Origin: Enterococcus rivorum
Lineage (GTDB): Bacteria > Bacillota > Bacilli > Lactobacillales > Enterococcaceae
Assembly: GCF_001742285.1 (NCBI RefSeq)
Contig: NZ_MIEK01000067.1
Location: 62,001 to 126,000, forward strand
DNA: 64,000 nt
Reading direction: 5' to 3'
The notes below the pieces were generated by a model, which saw only the letters and a program-made list of their open reading frames with translations, was not told the DNA's origin and did not search any database. A program made the translations under genes and the position numbers. Of this stretch, positions 23,043 through 32,851 are shown in pieces; position 1 is the stretch's first letter; every line of letters begins with the position of its first letter.

Positions 23043-24533
23043 ATGACAATAAAAAAACGATTTTTGATTTCATACATTGGCGGTATTTTAATCGCATGGC
23101 TTTCTCTATTTGCCATTATTTGTGTCGTTCTTTATGTAACTACTGGAACAATTCCAACTCCTAACGTATTGTATCGAACGTTAACACAGCAAAGATCTTT
23201 AAGCAAAGAAGAGGAAGAAGCGTACATTAGCCTTCGAAATATTGCAAAAAAAGATCCAGAACAACTAATAAATCCTACTCAACAACGTAATGACCTGTTA
23301 CAAAGATTTGAAGAAAAATCTCTAGGAATTGTGATTAGAAGAGAACAAGAAATTTTATATTATTCTGAGGAACTCGTTGAAAAATCCTTAAAAGTTCATT
23401 TTCCTGATTTTGATAAAGATAATCTTGAAACAAGAGGAACCATGGATAATGCAGGACGAATGTATCGCTATGTTAAGTTTGATTTTTATTATAATGATCT
23501 TGTTCCAGGAAGCATCTTAATTTTGAAAAAAGAAAGTAATTTCTTTGAATTTATGACAAAATGGGGTGCTGTAGTTATTGTAGGGATTCTATTTATATCA
23601 GGATTAGGGCTTTTCTTTTTGAACCACTTACAGAAAAAAACGATTATTATTCCTTTGGAGAATTTAGGTGAAGGAATGGAGCAAATTAGAGAAGGACAAC
23701 TTGCGAATTATACTTTAGAGAAAAATAGTAAAAGTGTCGTCGAGGTGAAGCAATTAGCAGAAGCATTTGAAAAAATGCAAAAGAGACTTGTTGAGTCAAA
23801 AATGGAACAAAAAAAACTAGAACAAAATAGAAAAGAGTTAGTCGCTAACATTTCTCACGATTTAAAAACACCAATAACATCAATTATAGGTTATGTAGAA
23901 GGATTAATAGACGGCGTAGCCGATACCACTGAAAAACGGCAAAAATACTTAAAAATAATTCACTCTAAGTCACTATCTCTTGATTACTTAGTAGAAGAAC
24001 TTTTTCTCTATTCAAAATTAGATGCAGAAGCCTTAACGTTCAATTTTGAAAAAATTGATGTAAACAATTTTTTAGTTCACTTAACGGAAGAGTTTCAACT
24101 AGGCAAACCACAAGTTAATTTCAATTTTGCAACTAAACATATACCAGCTATTTATACGTTAGCAGATCGGATTCATTTAAATAGAGTATTCAATAATTTG
24201 TTTGAGAATAGTCTGAATTATGGAAAAAAACAGAAAGCTTTATCAATCGAAATAGCTGTTTCTGAAATTGAAGAATGGGTGTTTATTACAGTAAAAGATA
24301 ACGGTCAAGGAATTGCAGAAACAGAATTACCATTTGTATTTGACCGTTTCTATCGAGTTGAAAAATCTCGCACCAACATCACTGGTGGTAGTGGCTTAGG
24401 ATTGCCAATTGTCAAACAAATTATTGAACGTCATGGTGGAAAAGTAATGATTGAAAGTATAGTGAATGAAGGAACTAAAGTAACCATTTTACTAAGGAAA
24501 TATGAAGGAGAGGCTTTTTATGACTATTCCTAG
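23043..24533 (+). CDS. Sensor histidine kinase
   Basis: A 496-residue kinase. Two membrane helices (about 13-38 and 173-196) flank an extracytoplasmic sensor. HAMP follows, then the H-box ISHDLKTPITS, N-box (NRVFNNLFENSLNYG), G1 VKDNGQGI, F-box FVFDRFYR and G2 GGSGLGLPI. ATG 23043 has AAAGGAG upstream; the 16-codon longer version has none. It overlaps its response regulator by 14 bases. The signal is unknown; lipoprotein genes on both sides suggest an envelope stimulus. Confidence 0.93.
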   Translation: MTIKKRFLISYIGGILIAWLSLFAIICVVLYVTTGTIPTPNVLYRTLTQQRSLSKEEEEAYISLRNIAKKDPEQLINPTQQRNDLLQRFEEKSLGIVIRREQEILYYSEELVEKSLKVHFPDFDKDNLETRGTMDNAGRMYRYVKFDFYYNDLVPGSILILKKESNFFEFMTKWGAVVIVGILFISGLGLFFLNHLQKKTIIIPLENLGEGMEQIREGQLANYTLEKNSKSVVEVKQLAEAFEKMQKRLVESKMEQKKLEQNRKELVANISHDLKTPITSIIGYVEGLIDGVADTTEKRQKYLKIIHSKSLSLDYLVEELFLYSKLDAEALTFNFEKIDVNNFLVHLTEEFQLGKPQVNFNFATKHIPAIYTLADRIHLNRVFNNLFENSLNYGKKQKALSIEIAVSEIEEWVFITVKDNGQGIAETELPFVFDRFYRVEKSRTNITGGSGLGLPIVKQIIERHGGKVMIESIVNEGTKVTILLRKYEGEAFYDYS

Positions 24534-25215
24534 AGTATTAATCATTGAAGATGATGAAAGTATCGCAGAGCTACAAAAGGATTATTTAGAAATAAATCAA
24601 ATAGATGCCGAAATTACCAAAGATGGTTCTGAAGGATTATATCTTGCTATAAATGAACCCTTTGATTTAATTATTGTCGATTTGATGTTGCCTTCTTTAG
24701 ATGGTTTTGAAATATGTCGACGGATCAGAGAGCAAAAAAATATTCCAATAATGATTGTTTCAGCAAAGAAAGAAGATATTGATAAAATTCGAGGATTAGG
24801 CTTGGGAGCAGATGATTATATGACAAAACCGTTCAGTCCTAGCGAATTAGTTGCTCGAGTGCAAGTCCATATAAAAAGATATCGACTACTGACTGGCAAT
24901 GTTATTGCTGAGGATACGTTAGAATTGGGACAAATAACTATCCAAAAACAAGCTAGAAAAGTTTTTATTTTAGGTGAAGAAATATTTTTCCCAACGAAAG
25001 AGTTGGATTTACTGATTTTTTTTATGGAACATCCTAATCGCGTTTGGACAAAAGAACAATTGTTCCGACAAGTTTGGGAAATGGACGATTTAGATAGTGA
25101 TGTTTATACAGTTGTTGTGCATGTCGGAAGAATTAGAGAAAAAATGAAAAAAGCGAATCTTTCAGAAAATCCAATTGAAACGATTTGGGGCAGTGGGTAC
25201 CGATTTAATACTTAA
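24520..25215 (+). CDS. OmpR-family response regulator
   Basis: A 231-residue regulator: acidic pocket IIEDDES, phospho-acceptor D54 in IIVDLMLPSL, Thr/Ser switch IVSAKK, Lys in MTKPFSP, then a winged-helix DNA-binding domain (FPTKELDLLIFFMEHPNRVW, VVHVGRIREK). ATG 24520 follows GAAGGAGAGG. Coupled to the preceding kinase. Confidence 0.94.
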   Translation: MTIPRVLIIEDDESIAELQKDYLEINQIDAEITKDGSEGLYLAINEPFDLIIVDLMLPSLDGFEICRRIREQKNIPIMIVSAKKEDIDKIRGLGLGADDYMTKPFSPSELVARVQVHIKRYRLLTGNVIAEDTLELGQITIQKQARKVFILGEEIFFPTKELDLLIFFMEHPNRVWTKEQLFRQVWEMDDLDSDVYTVVVHVGRIREKMKKANLSENPIETIWGSGYRFNT

Positions 25216-25280
25216 ATGTATGTTCAAGTGAGCAATTTTTTAGATAGATATTGTAGAATGTGGCAAGGAGTCGATGAGTT

Positions 25281-26330
25281 ATGAATAAAAGTATTTTCCT
25301 ATCGCTTTGTATCATTGGAGTAGTTAGTATTTCTGGTTGTAAAGCCGATCAACCCGCTAAATCAATAGACAGTGATACTGTTATAAGTACAATAGTTAGC
25401 GAATTATCTAGTAGCAGTCAACCAACAATGCAGAGCGAAATTGAAAAAACGTTAGGTAAAAATGAACTGATTTTTGACACACATGAGTATCAGTATGAAG
25501 TTGTTACTGGCGCCACTCAAACAACATTTGGATCCAATCCAAAACCTTTGTATACTTATGAGGAGAAATTGAAGAAGATGTTTTGGTCTAACCAACCACC
25601 ATTAGGACTTATGGAAGGGAATTATTTTAGTAATCAGGGACTTGTGGATGCTGGTAACACTGGTATTGTAGAGATTGTGACAGATGATAACGGAAAAATA
25701 GTAAATGTGGAGTATCAAGAATATACCTCAAAAAATTACTATTCCTCTGAGTTTGCAGAAGTAAATAAAAGGCTATCTCATTATGCATTTTTTCAAGCCA
25801 AGAATCCAAGGACAGATACCACTTTGGCTACAATTGTTAATGGCGTGACCTTTGTTGAAAAGCAGATGCGAGAAGAAAACAGGGTAGCAGGAAATTTTAA
25901 CACGGTAAAAGGCTCCTCAACGTCGGCTAGAGAGGGCGTGATGGCGATTGCTGCTGAATTAAATGATGTGATAAGAAAAACCTCTGATACAAAATATTTA
26001 GGGTATGCTGAAAAGTTCGATGATGGTATCACAGGTCGTTTGCAGCTTACCTTAAAAAATGGCAAAATTGATACTGTGCGCTATGATGAATATTTTTCAG
26101 ATGCTCCTGAACAGATGAAAGATCCTAAATTGCAACCTTACTACCGACAATCTAAATATTTCTCTCTAGAATACAATAAAGCGACGGAGAATAATTTCAA
26201 AAAATTTTCTGACCAGCTGGTTCAAACTATTCTTGAAACACAAAGTCTCAAGATTGAAAATGAGAATCTAAGCAACCACCCATCTTTTGAAACATATTTA
26301 AAATTAGCTGAAAAAATAGAAATGGAGTAA
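25281..26330 (+). CDS. FMN-binding-domain lipoprotein
   Basis: A 349-residue protein with lipobox VSISGCKAD. It carries VVTGATQTTFG, which fits the [S/T]GAxxT flavinylation motif of FMN_bind proteins, and a second degenerate module (TVKGSSTSAREGV). Repeats of GYAEKFDDGITGRLQLTLKN and ...VEYQEYTSKNYYS suggest two related domains, as in PplA, the listerial extracellular electron-transfer lipoprotein. No ApbE flavin transferase is in the window. It follows the two-component system by 65 bp. Confidence 0.7.
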   Translation: MNKSIFLSLCIIGVVSISGCKADQPAKSIDSDTVISTIVSELSSSSQPTMQSEIEKTLGKNELIFDTHEYQYEVVTGATQTTFGSNPKPLYTYEEKLKKMFWSNQPPLGLMEGNYFSNQGLVDAGNTGIVEIVTDDNGKIVNVEYQEYTSKNYYSSEFAEVNKRLSHYAFFQAKNPRTDTTLATIVNGVTFVEKQMREENRVAGNFNTVKGSSTSAREGVMAIAAELNDVIRKTSDTKYLGYAEKFDDGITGRLQLTLKNGKIDTVRYDEYFSDAPEQMKDPKLQPYYRQSKYFSLEYNKATENNFKKFSDQLVQTILETQSLKIENENLSNHPSFETYLKLAEKIEME

Positions 26331-26360
26331 ATTTGAATTTCTGGGAATATTAAATCATTT

Positions 26361-26408
26361 AAAATAAAACAAGCCAAACGAAAAAAATTCGGTTGGCTTG
26401 TTTTATTT
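26361..26408. terminator. Terminator after the FMN-binding lipoprotein
   Basis: AAATAAAACAAGCCAAACGAA pairs almost perfectly with the arm 26388-26408 ending GGCTTGTTTTATTT; described by ends only. Confidence 0.75.
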
Positions 26409-26469
26409 AGAATGTTAGGAATACTGAAAAATAGTTTTTGGGGAGATTCTCTATAATAAATTAATGAAA

Positions 26470-26946
26470 CTACTTGTTTCTTTTCAAATGAAATAGAAAT
26501 TTGATTCCGATTACAGAAAAAATAACTAATCCAGAAAAAATGAAAAGAAAACCAATCGGCAATAAGTAAAAGTTTTCATGAAGAATGCCAGAAGCATCCA
26601 CATATTCAACAGATGTTGCTTTGATAAAAAAACAAGCAAAACCAAATAGTAGTAAAAAAGTTCCGATAATAGTAGAAATTAAATTGAATTTTGCTCGTCT
26701 TGTTTCACTACCATCTTTTATTAGTTTTTCTGTCATGTTGTTCACATTCGTTCCTCCTAGTATTAATTCATCAAGCGAAACATGAAAAATACTAGAAATA
26801 AGAATTAACATTTCAAGATCTGGAAGGTTGCGATTGTTTTCCCAATTAGATACAGCTTGCCTAGTTACGTTTAATCGTATCGCAAATTTTTCTTGTGTAA
26901 GGTTGCTTTGCTTTCTTAAATCTTTAATTTTATCTCCAAATTCCAT
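26470..26946 (-). CDS. XRE-family regulator with C-terminal membrane helices
   Basis: A 158-residue protein. Residues 1-65 are a Cro/CI-type helix-turn-helix (IKDLRKQSNLTQEKFAIRLN, VTRQAVSNWENNRNLPDLEM). Two hydrophobic segments follow (ISTIIGTFLLLFGFACFFI and LLPIGFLFIFSGLVIFSVIG). This HTH-plus-membrane layout is frequent in Firmicutes; target unknown. Start has AAAGGAATTTATAC upstream. Confidence 0.85.
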   Translation of the reverse strand: MEFGDKIKDLRKQSNLTQEKFAIRLNVTRQAVSNWENNRNLPDLEMLILISSIFHVSLDELILGGTNVNNMTEKLIKDGSETRRAKFNLISTIIGTFLLLFGFACFFIKATSVEYVDASGILHENFYLLPIGFLFIFSGLVIFSVIGIKFLFHLKRNK

Positions 26947-27249
26947 AGTAGTATAAATTCCTTTCGTTGATGTTTTTTCATCATAGAAGATTTTTAGGGT
27001 TCAAACAAGAAAGTAATGCTTGCAACAAGGAATAGAACAGGGAAAGGGCTGCTTTACATCATATAAAGCTATGTATTTCAACAATTATTTTCTCTAACAG
27101 ATAAATTACAGCGAAAAAATTAAATTCAATTTTACTTCTTTTCTTTATTGGAACAGTATAAAATTAGCAGTTTCTCTAAACTTACTTGTAACTTTATTTA
27201 CAAGTAGCAGAAATATTTATGGAGCAAGAAAAGCATTAAAGAGGATTTA

Positions 27250-27720
27250 AATGATCATAGGCTAATTGATTCGATAAGAAAAATCTGACGAATTATACTG
27301 AAGTTCAATTTTGTACTGGAAAAGAAATTTTTTACAAGAGTGACATAAGGTTTGTACTTATCAATGACCACAAATTGAACTGTTTCTCTTATTTAATAAT
27401 CATAGGAATAAAGAATTTTTTCGAAGTAGTCAGTTTTCGATTATCTACGATATCCAGTAACTATCTTGTTTTGTCCATCCATAAAAACAAAGCTCATTGT
27501 CCCAGAACTTTCTTTCACAGACTTAAATAAATAAAAGTAAAAATAGCTAGTTTTGAAGGAGTTGTTTATAAAATTCTTTTAAAATCAGATAAATAGTGGT
27601 TGTAGAGACATATTTGGTACGAGCAATTCCTGTCATAAGAGTATTTTCTTTCAGTTTCTTTGCAATGGAGAACTTGACACAAAGCTCAATCTTACAATGG
27701 CGTTCGGTTATTTTTTTTGA
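27250..27720 (-). pseudogene. Decayed ISL3-family transposase
   Basis: The reverse strand carries pieces of an ISL3-type transposase in more than one frame with stops: RHCKIELCVKFSIAKKLKEN then TLMTGIARTKYVSTTTIYLI (27560-27700), SVKESSGTMSFVFMDGQNKI then VTGYRR and stop (27455-27525), and VQFVVIDKYKPYVTLVKNFF (27310-27375), which corresponds to the VKFIxMDxxxPY segment with a DDE aspartate. No terminal repeats were found. The rest of the gene-free stretch 26947-27867 holds nothing else I recognise. Confidence 0.75.
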
Positions 27721-27867
27721 ATGCAGATATTGTCCAGGCTAATAAGGCTTAGGTCTCTTGTTTGTATAATTAGAATGCAGTAACCGACATAGAAAAGAGC
27801 GAACAGCATGAAGAAAAAATTAACGAGTATTTATAGTATGAGTTTTGGAGTGAATGATAAATAAAAG

Positions 27868-27893
27868 AATCCCTACTTTAATTAGTAGGGAAG
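27868..27893 (-). terminator. Terminator of the small lipoprotein gene
   Basis: TTCCCTACT and AGTAGGGA pair around TTAATT; the reverse strand continues TTCTTTTATTT. Confidence 0.7.
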
Positions 27894-27921
27894 AATGTCG
27901 TAAGTATAAAATTGATTTTGC

Positions 27922-28251
27922 TTATTGTTTTTCGTACTTAATTACAAAAGATCCTAGAATATTTTCAACACCTGTTATTTTGACTACAAGTGTATCTCCT
28001 TTTTTTACTTTTGGATCAGATGAAGAAATAAAATTTAAATGTTCGCCAGTCTGTATAGTATACCCTAGTGTACCATCAGGAACATACTCATCTACCGAAA
28101 TTTTTACAGTTTTACCATCTAAATCTTCCCCATTTACTAAAGCAGCCTCGGCTTCTTTTGTAGAATAGTCAGCCTTAATTTCTTTAGACCCACAGCCTAC
28201 CAGTAAAATCATCAAGAAAGCCGTTACAAAAATACCCCAAATTTTTTTCAT
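27922..28251 (-). CDS. Small lipoprotein
   Basis: A 109-residue protein, MKKIWGIFVTAFLMILLVGC with the lipobox cysteine at residue 20. The mature part is a beta-rich domain (KTVKISVDEYVPDGTLGYTI, VKKGDTLVVKITGVENILGS), probably an OB-like fold. Ribosome site AGAGGAG. No function known; it is monocistronic with its own terminator. Confidence 0.8.
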   Translation of the reverse strand: MKKIWGIFVTAFLMILLVGCGSKEIKADYSTKEAEAALVNGEDLDGKTVKISVDEYVPDGTLGYTIQTGEHLNFISSSDPKVKKGDTLVVKITGVENILGSFVIKYEKQ

Positions 28252-28394
28252 TTAAATCTCCTCTTTCTGAATTTTATATCAATTACTAATAAAGTATATC
28301 AAAGTAATAAAGCCTTTGGAAGCACCAATATGGAATGACCTTGAAAATAACCTTGATGAAGTTTTCCAAACTAGAAACTAGCGGAAATGAAAAA

Positions 28395-28427
28395 AGTGAA
28401 AACCCTATTCTAAAAAGGATTTTCACT
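28395..28427 (-). terminator. ssrA terminator
   Basis: AGTGAAAA and the distal TTTTCACT pair with an inner CCT/AGG; the reverse strand continues TTTTTTCATTT, 29 bases after the tmRNA 3' end. Confidence 0.65.
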
Positions 28428-28455
28428 CATGATGGAAACTATTGAAAACTAATAA

Positions 28456-28820
28456 TGGAGACGGCGGGAGTCGAACCCGCGTCCAAACACATTGCCACTT
28501 AAACTTCTACGCTCATATTCGTACTATTTTAAGTTTTCGCTAGAGGTTATGCCGCACGACTGGCCCAAACTTTCGCTAGTCTGATAATCTCTTCTAATTT
28601 TTACAGACGGAAAAAATTAGTGTATCCCACTTAATTTGAGACCCTTACTCGAGCACATGGGCGATGCCGAGAGGATCTTCACTCGCTGTTTTTAGGCAGC
28701 TAAAGCGAAAGTATTGTTTTCGTTTTTAGCAGTTATATTTAACTGTAACGTTTTTACGTAGACGTAACCTACGAAGCGCAATTCAAGCTCAACTATGCCT
28801 GTCGAATCCGTAACGTCCCC
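28456..28820 (-). ncRNA. ssrA: tmRNA
   Basis: The reverse strand begins GGGGACGTTACGGATTCGAC and ends CGGGTTCGACTCCCGCCGTC then TCCA, the paired tRNA-like ends with encoded CCA. The tag reading frame is GCTAAAAACGAAAACAATAC... giving AKNENNTFALAA then TAA. This differs from the Enterococcus faecalis tag, as I recall it, only by T for S. It rescues stalled ribosomes together with SmpB. Confidence 0.97.
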
Positions 28821-29430
28821 GTAGCATATAAAGTTCAGCAACGATTAGTATAACATATTTCTCATGATAATTAAAGAAAAAGTTCTATAGCTGTTATAGT
28901 TAATGATTTTTCAAAAATAAGTACAGAGTACTCATTTCAAGTAGCATAAAATAAAAAATGGTCGTTTAAATTAGTTGCGAGAATGGAATACAGAAAAATG
29001 ACTCCTCATTAAAATAACATGTTTTTTTGAAAGAATCCCGGTAAATAACCGTATTAATTAGTTATATCTTAGTATTTATTTCCTAATGCAATGTAGGCAA
29101 TCAAAAATTTTTTCAAAAGAAATCATTTCTACTTTCGGAAAAAAACTCTGGATTTCAGTTGTGTTTTTATAACAATTTTGCTAAACTTAACAAGCATGAA
29201 TAAAAAATGGTTGGGCGTAAGCTTCAAGGATCAAGTTCTTCAAGGGGTGAGAAGAACAGTTTTTGAGTTTACCCCTCTTTTTATAATGAAAAATTATTGA
29301 GGGAATAAATGATGTTTACTTAAAAAAAAGTAGCAGATTTATTCCTTTTTCGTTGCAATAATGAGGGGTTTCGTTCATAGTAAATGTATCAGTGAAACTC
29401 AATGATACAAAGAATGACGGAGGTGATGAA
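28821..29430 (+). promoter_or_regulatory. Promoter region and structured leader of the V-ATPase operon
   Basis: This is a 600-base AT-rich region without a gene. At 29235-29257 GTTCTTC and GAAGAAC form a stem with loop AAGGGGTGA. The loop AGGGGT (29243-29248) can pair with ACCCCT at 29271-29276, which is followed by CTTTTTATA. The alternatives are a pseudoknot or a terminator-type stem, so the leader could be an attenuator or riboswitch. Two CTTCAAGG repeats lie at 29222 and 29238. Confidence 0.45.
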
Positions 29431-29757
29431 ATGGTTTTAGAAGCACTAGAACAAATTCGGAAAGCGGAAGAGAAAGTAAGAGAACTGAAGCACGTATCAA
29501 AAAATGAAGTTCGACAATACGAAGAGCAAAAAATGAAGGAAATAAAAGACTTGCAAACAGCTAGTAATCAAAAGGTTGTTGCAATTTTAGAAGATTTGGA
29601 AAACATCCAAACAGAACAACTACAAAAAGAACGGGAAATTCTATTAGAAGAGGCAGAAGCAACAGAAAAACGATTTCAAGAAAAGTATCAAGAAAACAAA
29701 GCTCAAATGATTGAATACATTACAGAAAGGGTGAAAAAAGTCTATGGCAGTCAATAA
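29431..29757 (+). CDS. ntpF: V-type Na+-ATPase peripheral stalk subunit (NtpF)
   Basis: A 108-residue coiled-coil protein with long charged helices (EALEQIRKAEEKVRELKHVS, EEAEATEKRFQEKYQENKAQ), the G-type stalk subunit that pairs with NtpE. First gene of the operon, as in E. hirae. ATG 29431 is set by GGAGGTGATGAA. It overlaps ntpI by 14 bases. Confidence 0.85.
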   Translation: MVLEALEQIRKAEEKVRELKHVSKNEVRQYEEQKMKEIKDLQTASNQKVVAILEDLENIQTEQLQKEREILLEEAEATEKRFQEKYQENKAQMIEYITERVKKVYGSQ

Positions 29758-31747
29758 AATGGAAAAAATGACAATTATCTCGGCTGCTGACAAAGAAGAA
29801 GTAATCCTACAGACGATTCAGGGGTTACAGGCGCTTGAAATGAAAGATTTTACTCATTCAAATGTAAAACAACATTATTTAGAAGAACACTTCCCTACTA
29901 TTCATATGGAAGTGGATGAAACAAAGAAAAAACGTTATCAAGCAATGCTTACCAACATTCAAGACTCGTTAATGCTTATTGAGCGTTTTGCAGGAAATAC
30001 CAAAAAAAGCAAACCAATCAAACGGCAAGTCCGAACTTTAGAATCAATAGAACAGTCTTTTGATGAAGAAAAAATAAACAGCTATCTAGTAGAACTAGCA
30101 AGTTTGAAAAAAGAGCTATTAGAAACTGAAAATAAACGCAAAGAATTGCTTGTTGAGGAGAACATTTTAGGAAGATGGCAATATCTGGATGTTATTCCTA
30201 AAAGAAAATTGACAGAATCAACAGAAATGTTGATAGGTTCGATTAATGCAGCAAATCAATTTGACTTTAAATCAGAAATTGCTAAACATGAATCTGTTTA
30301 TTTGGAGGAAATTTATCAAAGTCCTCATCATGTTTATTACAGTTTAATCTATTTAAAAGAGGACCAGATGACTCTACAAGAAATAGTAAATCAATTTAGC
30401 TTCACTATAATGAAGTACCAATATGATGTCTTACCTAAAAAAGCGTATCAAACAATTAAATTGGAATTAGCAGGTTTAGTTGATAAAGAAAAAGAGATTA
30501 AAAAAGCGTTAGCTGTTTATCGAGAAAGAAAAGAAGAATTGTACATGGCTGAAGAGATGACTTATGCCTTTATTCATCGTGAAAATGCCAAGAAACATTT
30601 AGTGAACACCGATTACTTTTTTATTCTACAAGGCTGGTTGCCTTCAGATGAAAAAAATATGTTGTTAACTACACTAAATGAGTCCATACCGAAAGATGAA
30701 TTATATGTACATTTTGATCAACCAACAGATGTTGAAATTGCTACCGATATCCCAGTTAAATTAAAAAATAACTCAGTTGTAGCACCATTTGAGATGTTAA
30801 CAGAAATGTACAGTTTACCTAAATATACGGAAATTGATCCGACCCCAATTATGACCCCATTTTACATGGTATTTTTTGGAATGATGGTTGCAGATATCGG
30901 TTATGGTTTATTAATGTTTTTAGCAACATTGATCGTTAGTAAAACAACTATTTTACCAAAAGGAATGAAGCGTTTTTCTGATTTCTTTTTTATCCTTTCG
31001 TTTCCGACAATTATTTGGGGTTTTATTTACAGCTCATTTTTCGGAGCTTCGTTGCCAAAAACGTTTTTAGGAATCAATTTACCTTTTCCTATTTTGTCAA
31101 CAACCGAAGATGTTAACGCCATTTTAATTCTTTCAGTTGTCTTTGGTTTTATCCAAATAATGGTTGGATTAATGGTAAATGGGATTGAGTTGACAAAGAG
31201 AAAACGATATTTGGAAAGTGTCAGCGAAAGCTTCGCTTGGCAAGGACTACTAATTGGGATTTTAATTGCAGTTCTTAGTAAACTTATTCTAAATAGCGAT
31301 GGCTTGTTTATGACAGGAGTTATAGTGGCTGTTATTTCTGCGTTATCAATCGTTATCGTACCGATTATTCAAACCAAATCAAAAGTAAAAGGGCTGGCAA
31401 AAGGACTATACGGCTTGTATGGATTAACTAGTTATATTGGTGATTTAGTGAGTTATACTCGCTTGATGGCTTTAGGTATATCTGGTGGAAGTATTGCAGC
31501 TGCGTTTAATATGTTGGTTGCATTTATGCCGCCAATTGCAAGATTTACGGTAGGAATTCTTTTACTAGTTGTTTTACACGCATTAAATATTTTCTTAAGT
31601 TTATTGGGCGCTTATGTTCATGGTGCAAGGTTACAATATGTAGAATTTTTTGGCAAATTTTACAGCGGAGGAGGACGTGCTTTTAATCCTTTGAAAACAG
31701 AAGAAAAATATATGAATATTGAAAAAAAACAGAATTTAAAACAGTGA
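29744..31747 (+). CDS. ntpI: V-type Na+-ATPase subunit a (NtpI)
   Basis: A 667-residue protein with a cytoplasmic N-terminal half (about 1-330) and 7-8 membrane helices in the C-terminal half. The stator arginine segment is LVSYTRLMALGISGGSIAAA. It forms the half channels for ion passage against the NtpK ring and connects to the stalks. Length and order match the ntp operon. Confidence 0.93.
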   Translation: MAVNKMEKMTIISAADKEEVILQTIQGLQALEMKDFTHSNVKQHYLEEHFPTIHMEVDETKKKRYQAMLTNIQDSLMLIERFAGNTKKSKPIKRQVRTLESIEQSFDEEKINSYLVELASLKKELLETENKRKELLVEENILGRWQYLDVIPKRKLTESTEMLIGSINAANQFDFKSEIAKHESVYLEEIYQSPHHVYYSLIYLKEDQMTLQEIVNQFSFTIMKYQYDVLPKKAYQTIKLELAGLVDKEKEIKKALAVYRERKEELYMAEEMTYAFIHRENAKKHLVNTDYFFILQGWLPSDEKNMLLTTLNESIPKDELYVHFDQPTDVEIATDIPVKLKNNSVVAPFEMLTEMYSLPKYTEIDPTPIMTPFYMVFFGMMVADIGYGLLMFLATLIVSKTTILPKGMKRFSDFFFILSFPTIIWGFIYSSFFGASLPKTFLGINLPFPILSTTEDVNAILILSVVFGFIQIMVGLMVNGIELTKRKRYLESVSESFAWQGLLIGILIAVLSKLILNSDGLFMTGVIVAVISALSIVIVPIIQTKSKVKGLAKGLYGLYGLTSYIGDLVSYTRLMALGISGGSIAAAFNMLVAFMPPIARFTVGILLLVVLHALNIFLSLLGAYVHGARLQYVEFFGKFYSGGGRAFNPLKTEEKYMNIEKKQNLKQ

Positions 31748-32236
<489 letters not shown>

Positions 32237-32258
32237 TAGTAATAAGGAGGAATAACGA

Positions 32259-32840
32259 ATGGATGCAATTGAAAAAATTGTTGAACAAATTCTTGAAAAA
32301 GGGCAAACTGAAATCCAAGATTTTGAAAAAATAGAAAAAAAGCGCATTGATGAAAATAGCAAGGCGCAACAAGAAGCGCTAGTCCTTCAGGAAACAACGT
32401 TGATTCAAAAGAATGAAGTGAAAGCGAAGAAAAATTTTAAACAAAAGCAGAATCGTCAACAGTTAGAAATAAGACAGGGAACACTAAATAGAAAACAGGA
32501 ATATTTAGAAAGTCTTTTTGCTGAAGCTGTTTCAAGTATGAACGCATGGTCAGAACCAGAATTTCAAACATTTGTTAAGCAAAGTGTAGCTCAATTACCT
32601 ATTACTGGAGAAGCATTTATTTCACTAGGAGAGTTATCTCAAGGGAAAATCAACCAAAAATGGTTGGATGACAATCAAACTGCTCAGTTAAAATTGATCT
32701 TGAAAGACGAAACAATCGGCGGTCAAGGTGGAGTAGTGGTTGCACAATCAGGTGTAGAGTATAACTTCCTTTTCGCTAGTCTAGTTCAAGAAATCCAAAA
32801 GCAGGAGAGTTACACCATCGCAGAAATGTTATTCAAATAG
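32259..32840 (+). CDS. ntpE: V-type ATPase stalk subunit E (NtpE)
   Basis: A 193-residue protein. The N-terminal half is a coiled coil (EKIVEQILEKGQTEIQDFEK, KKNFKQKQNRQQLEIRQGTL) and the C-terminal globular domain includes GGQGGVVVAQSGVEYNFLF. It forms the peripheral stalk with NtpF. GGAGGAATAACGA precedes the ATG. Confidence 0.9.
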   Translation: MDAIEKIVEQILEKGQTEIQDFEKIEKKRIDENSKAQQEALVLQETTLIQKNEVKAKKNFKQKQNRQQLEIRQGTLNRKQEYLESLFAEAVSSMNAWSEPEFQTFVKQSVAQLPITGEAFISLGELSQGKINQKWLDDNQTAQLKLILKDETIGGQGGVVVAQSGVEYNFLFASLVQEIQKQESYTIAEMLFK

Positions 32841-32851
32841 GAGGATTAAAG

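Noticed and set aside
27854-28168. 104-codon forward ORF
   Set aside because: It is the complement of the small lipoprotein gene, which has a lipobox and ribosome site.
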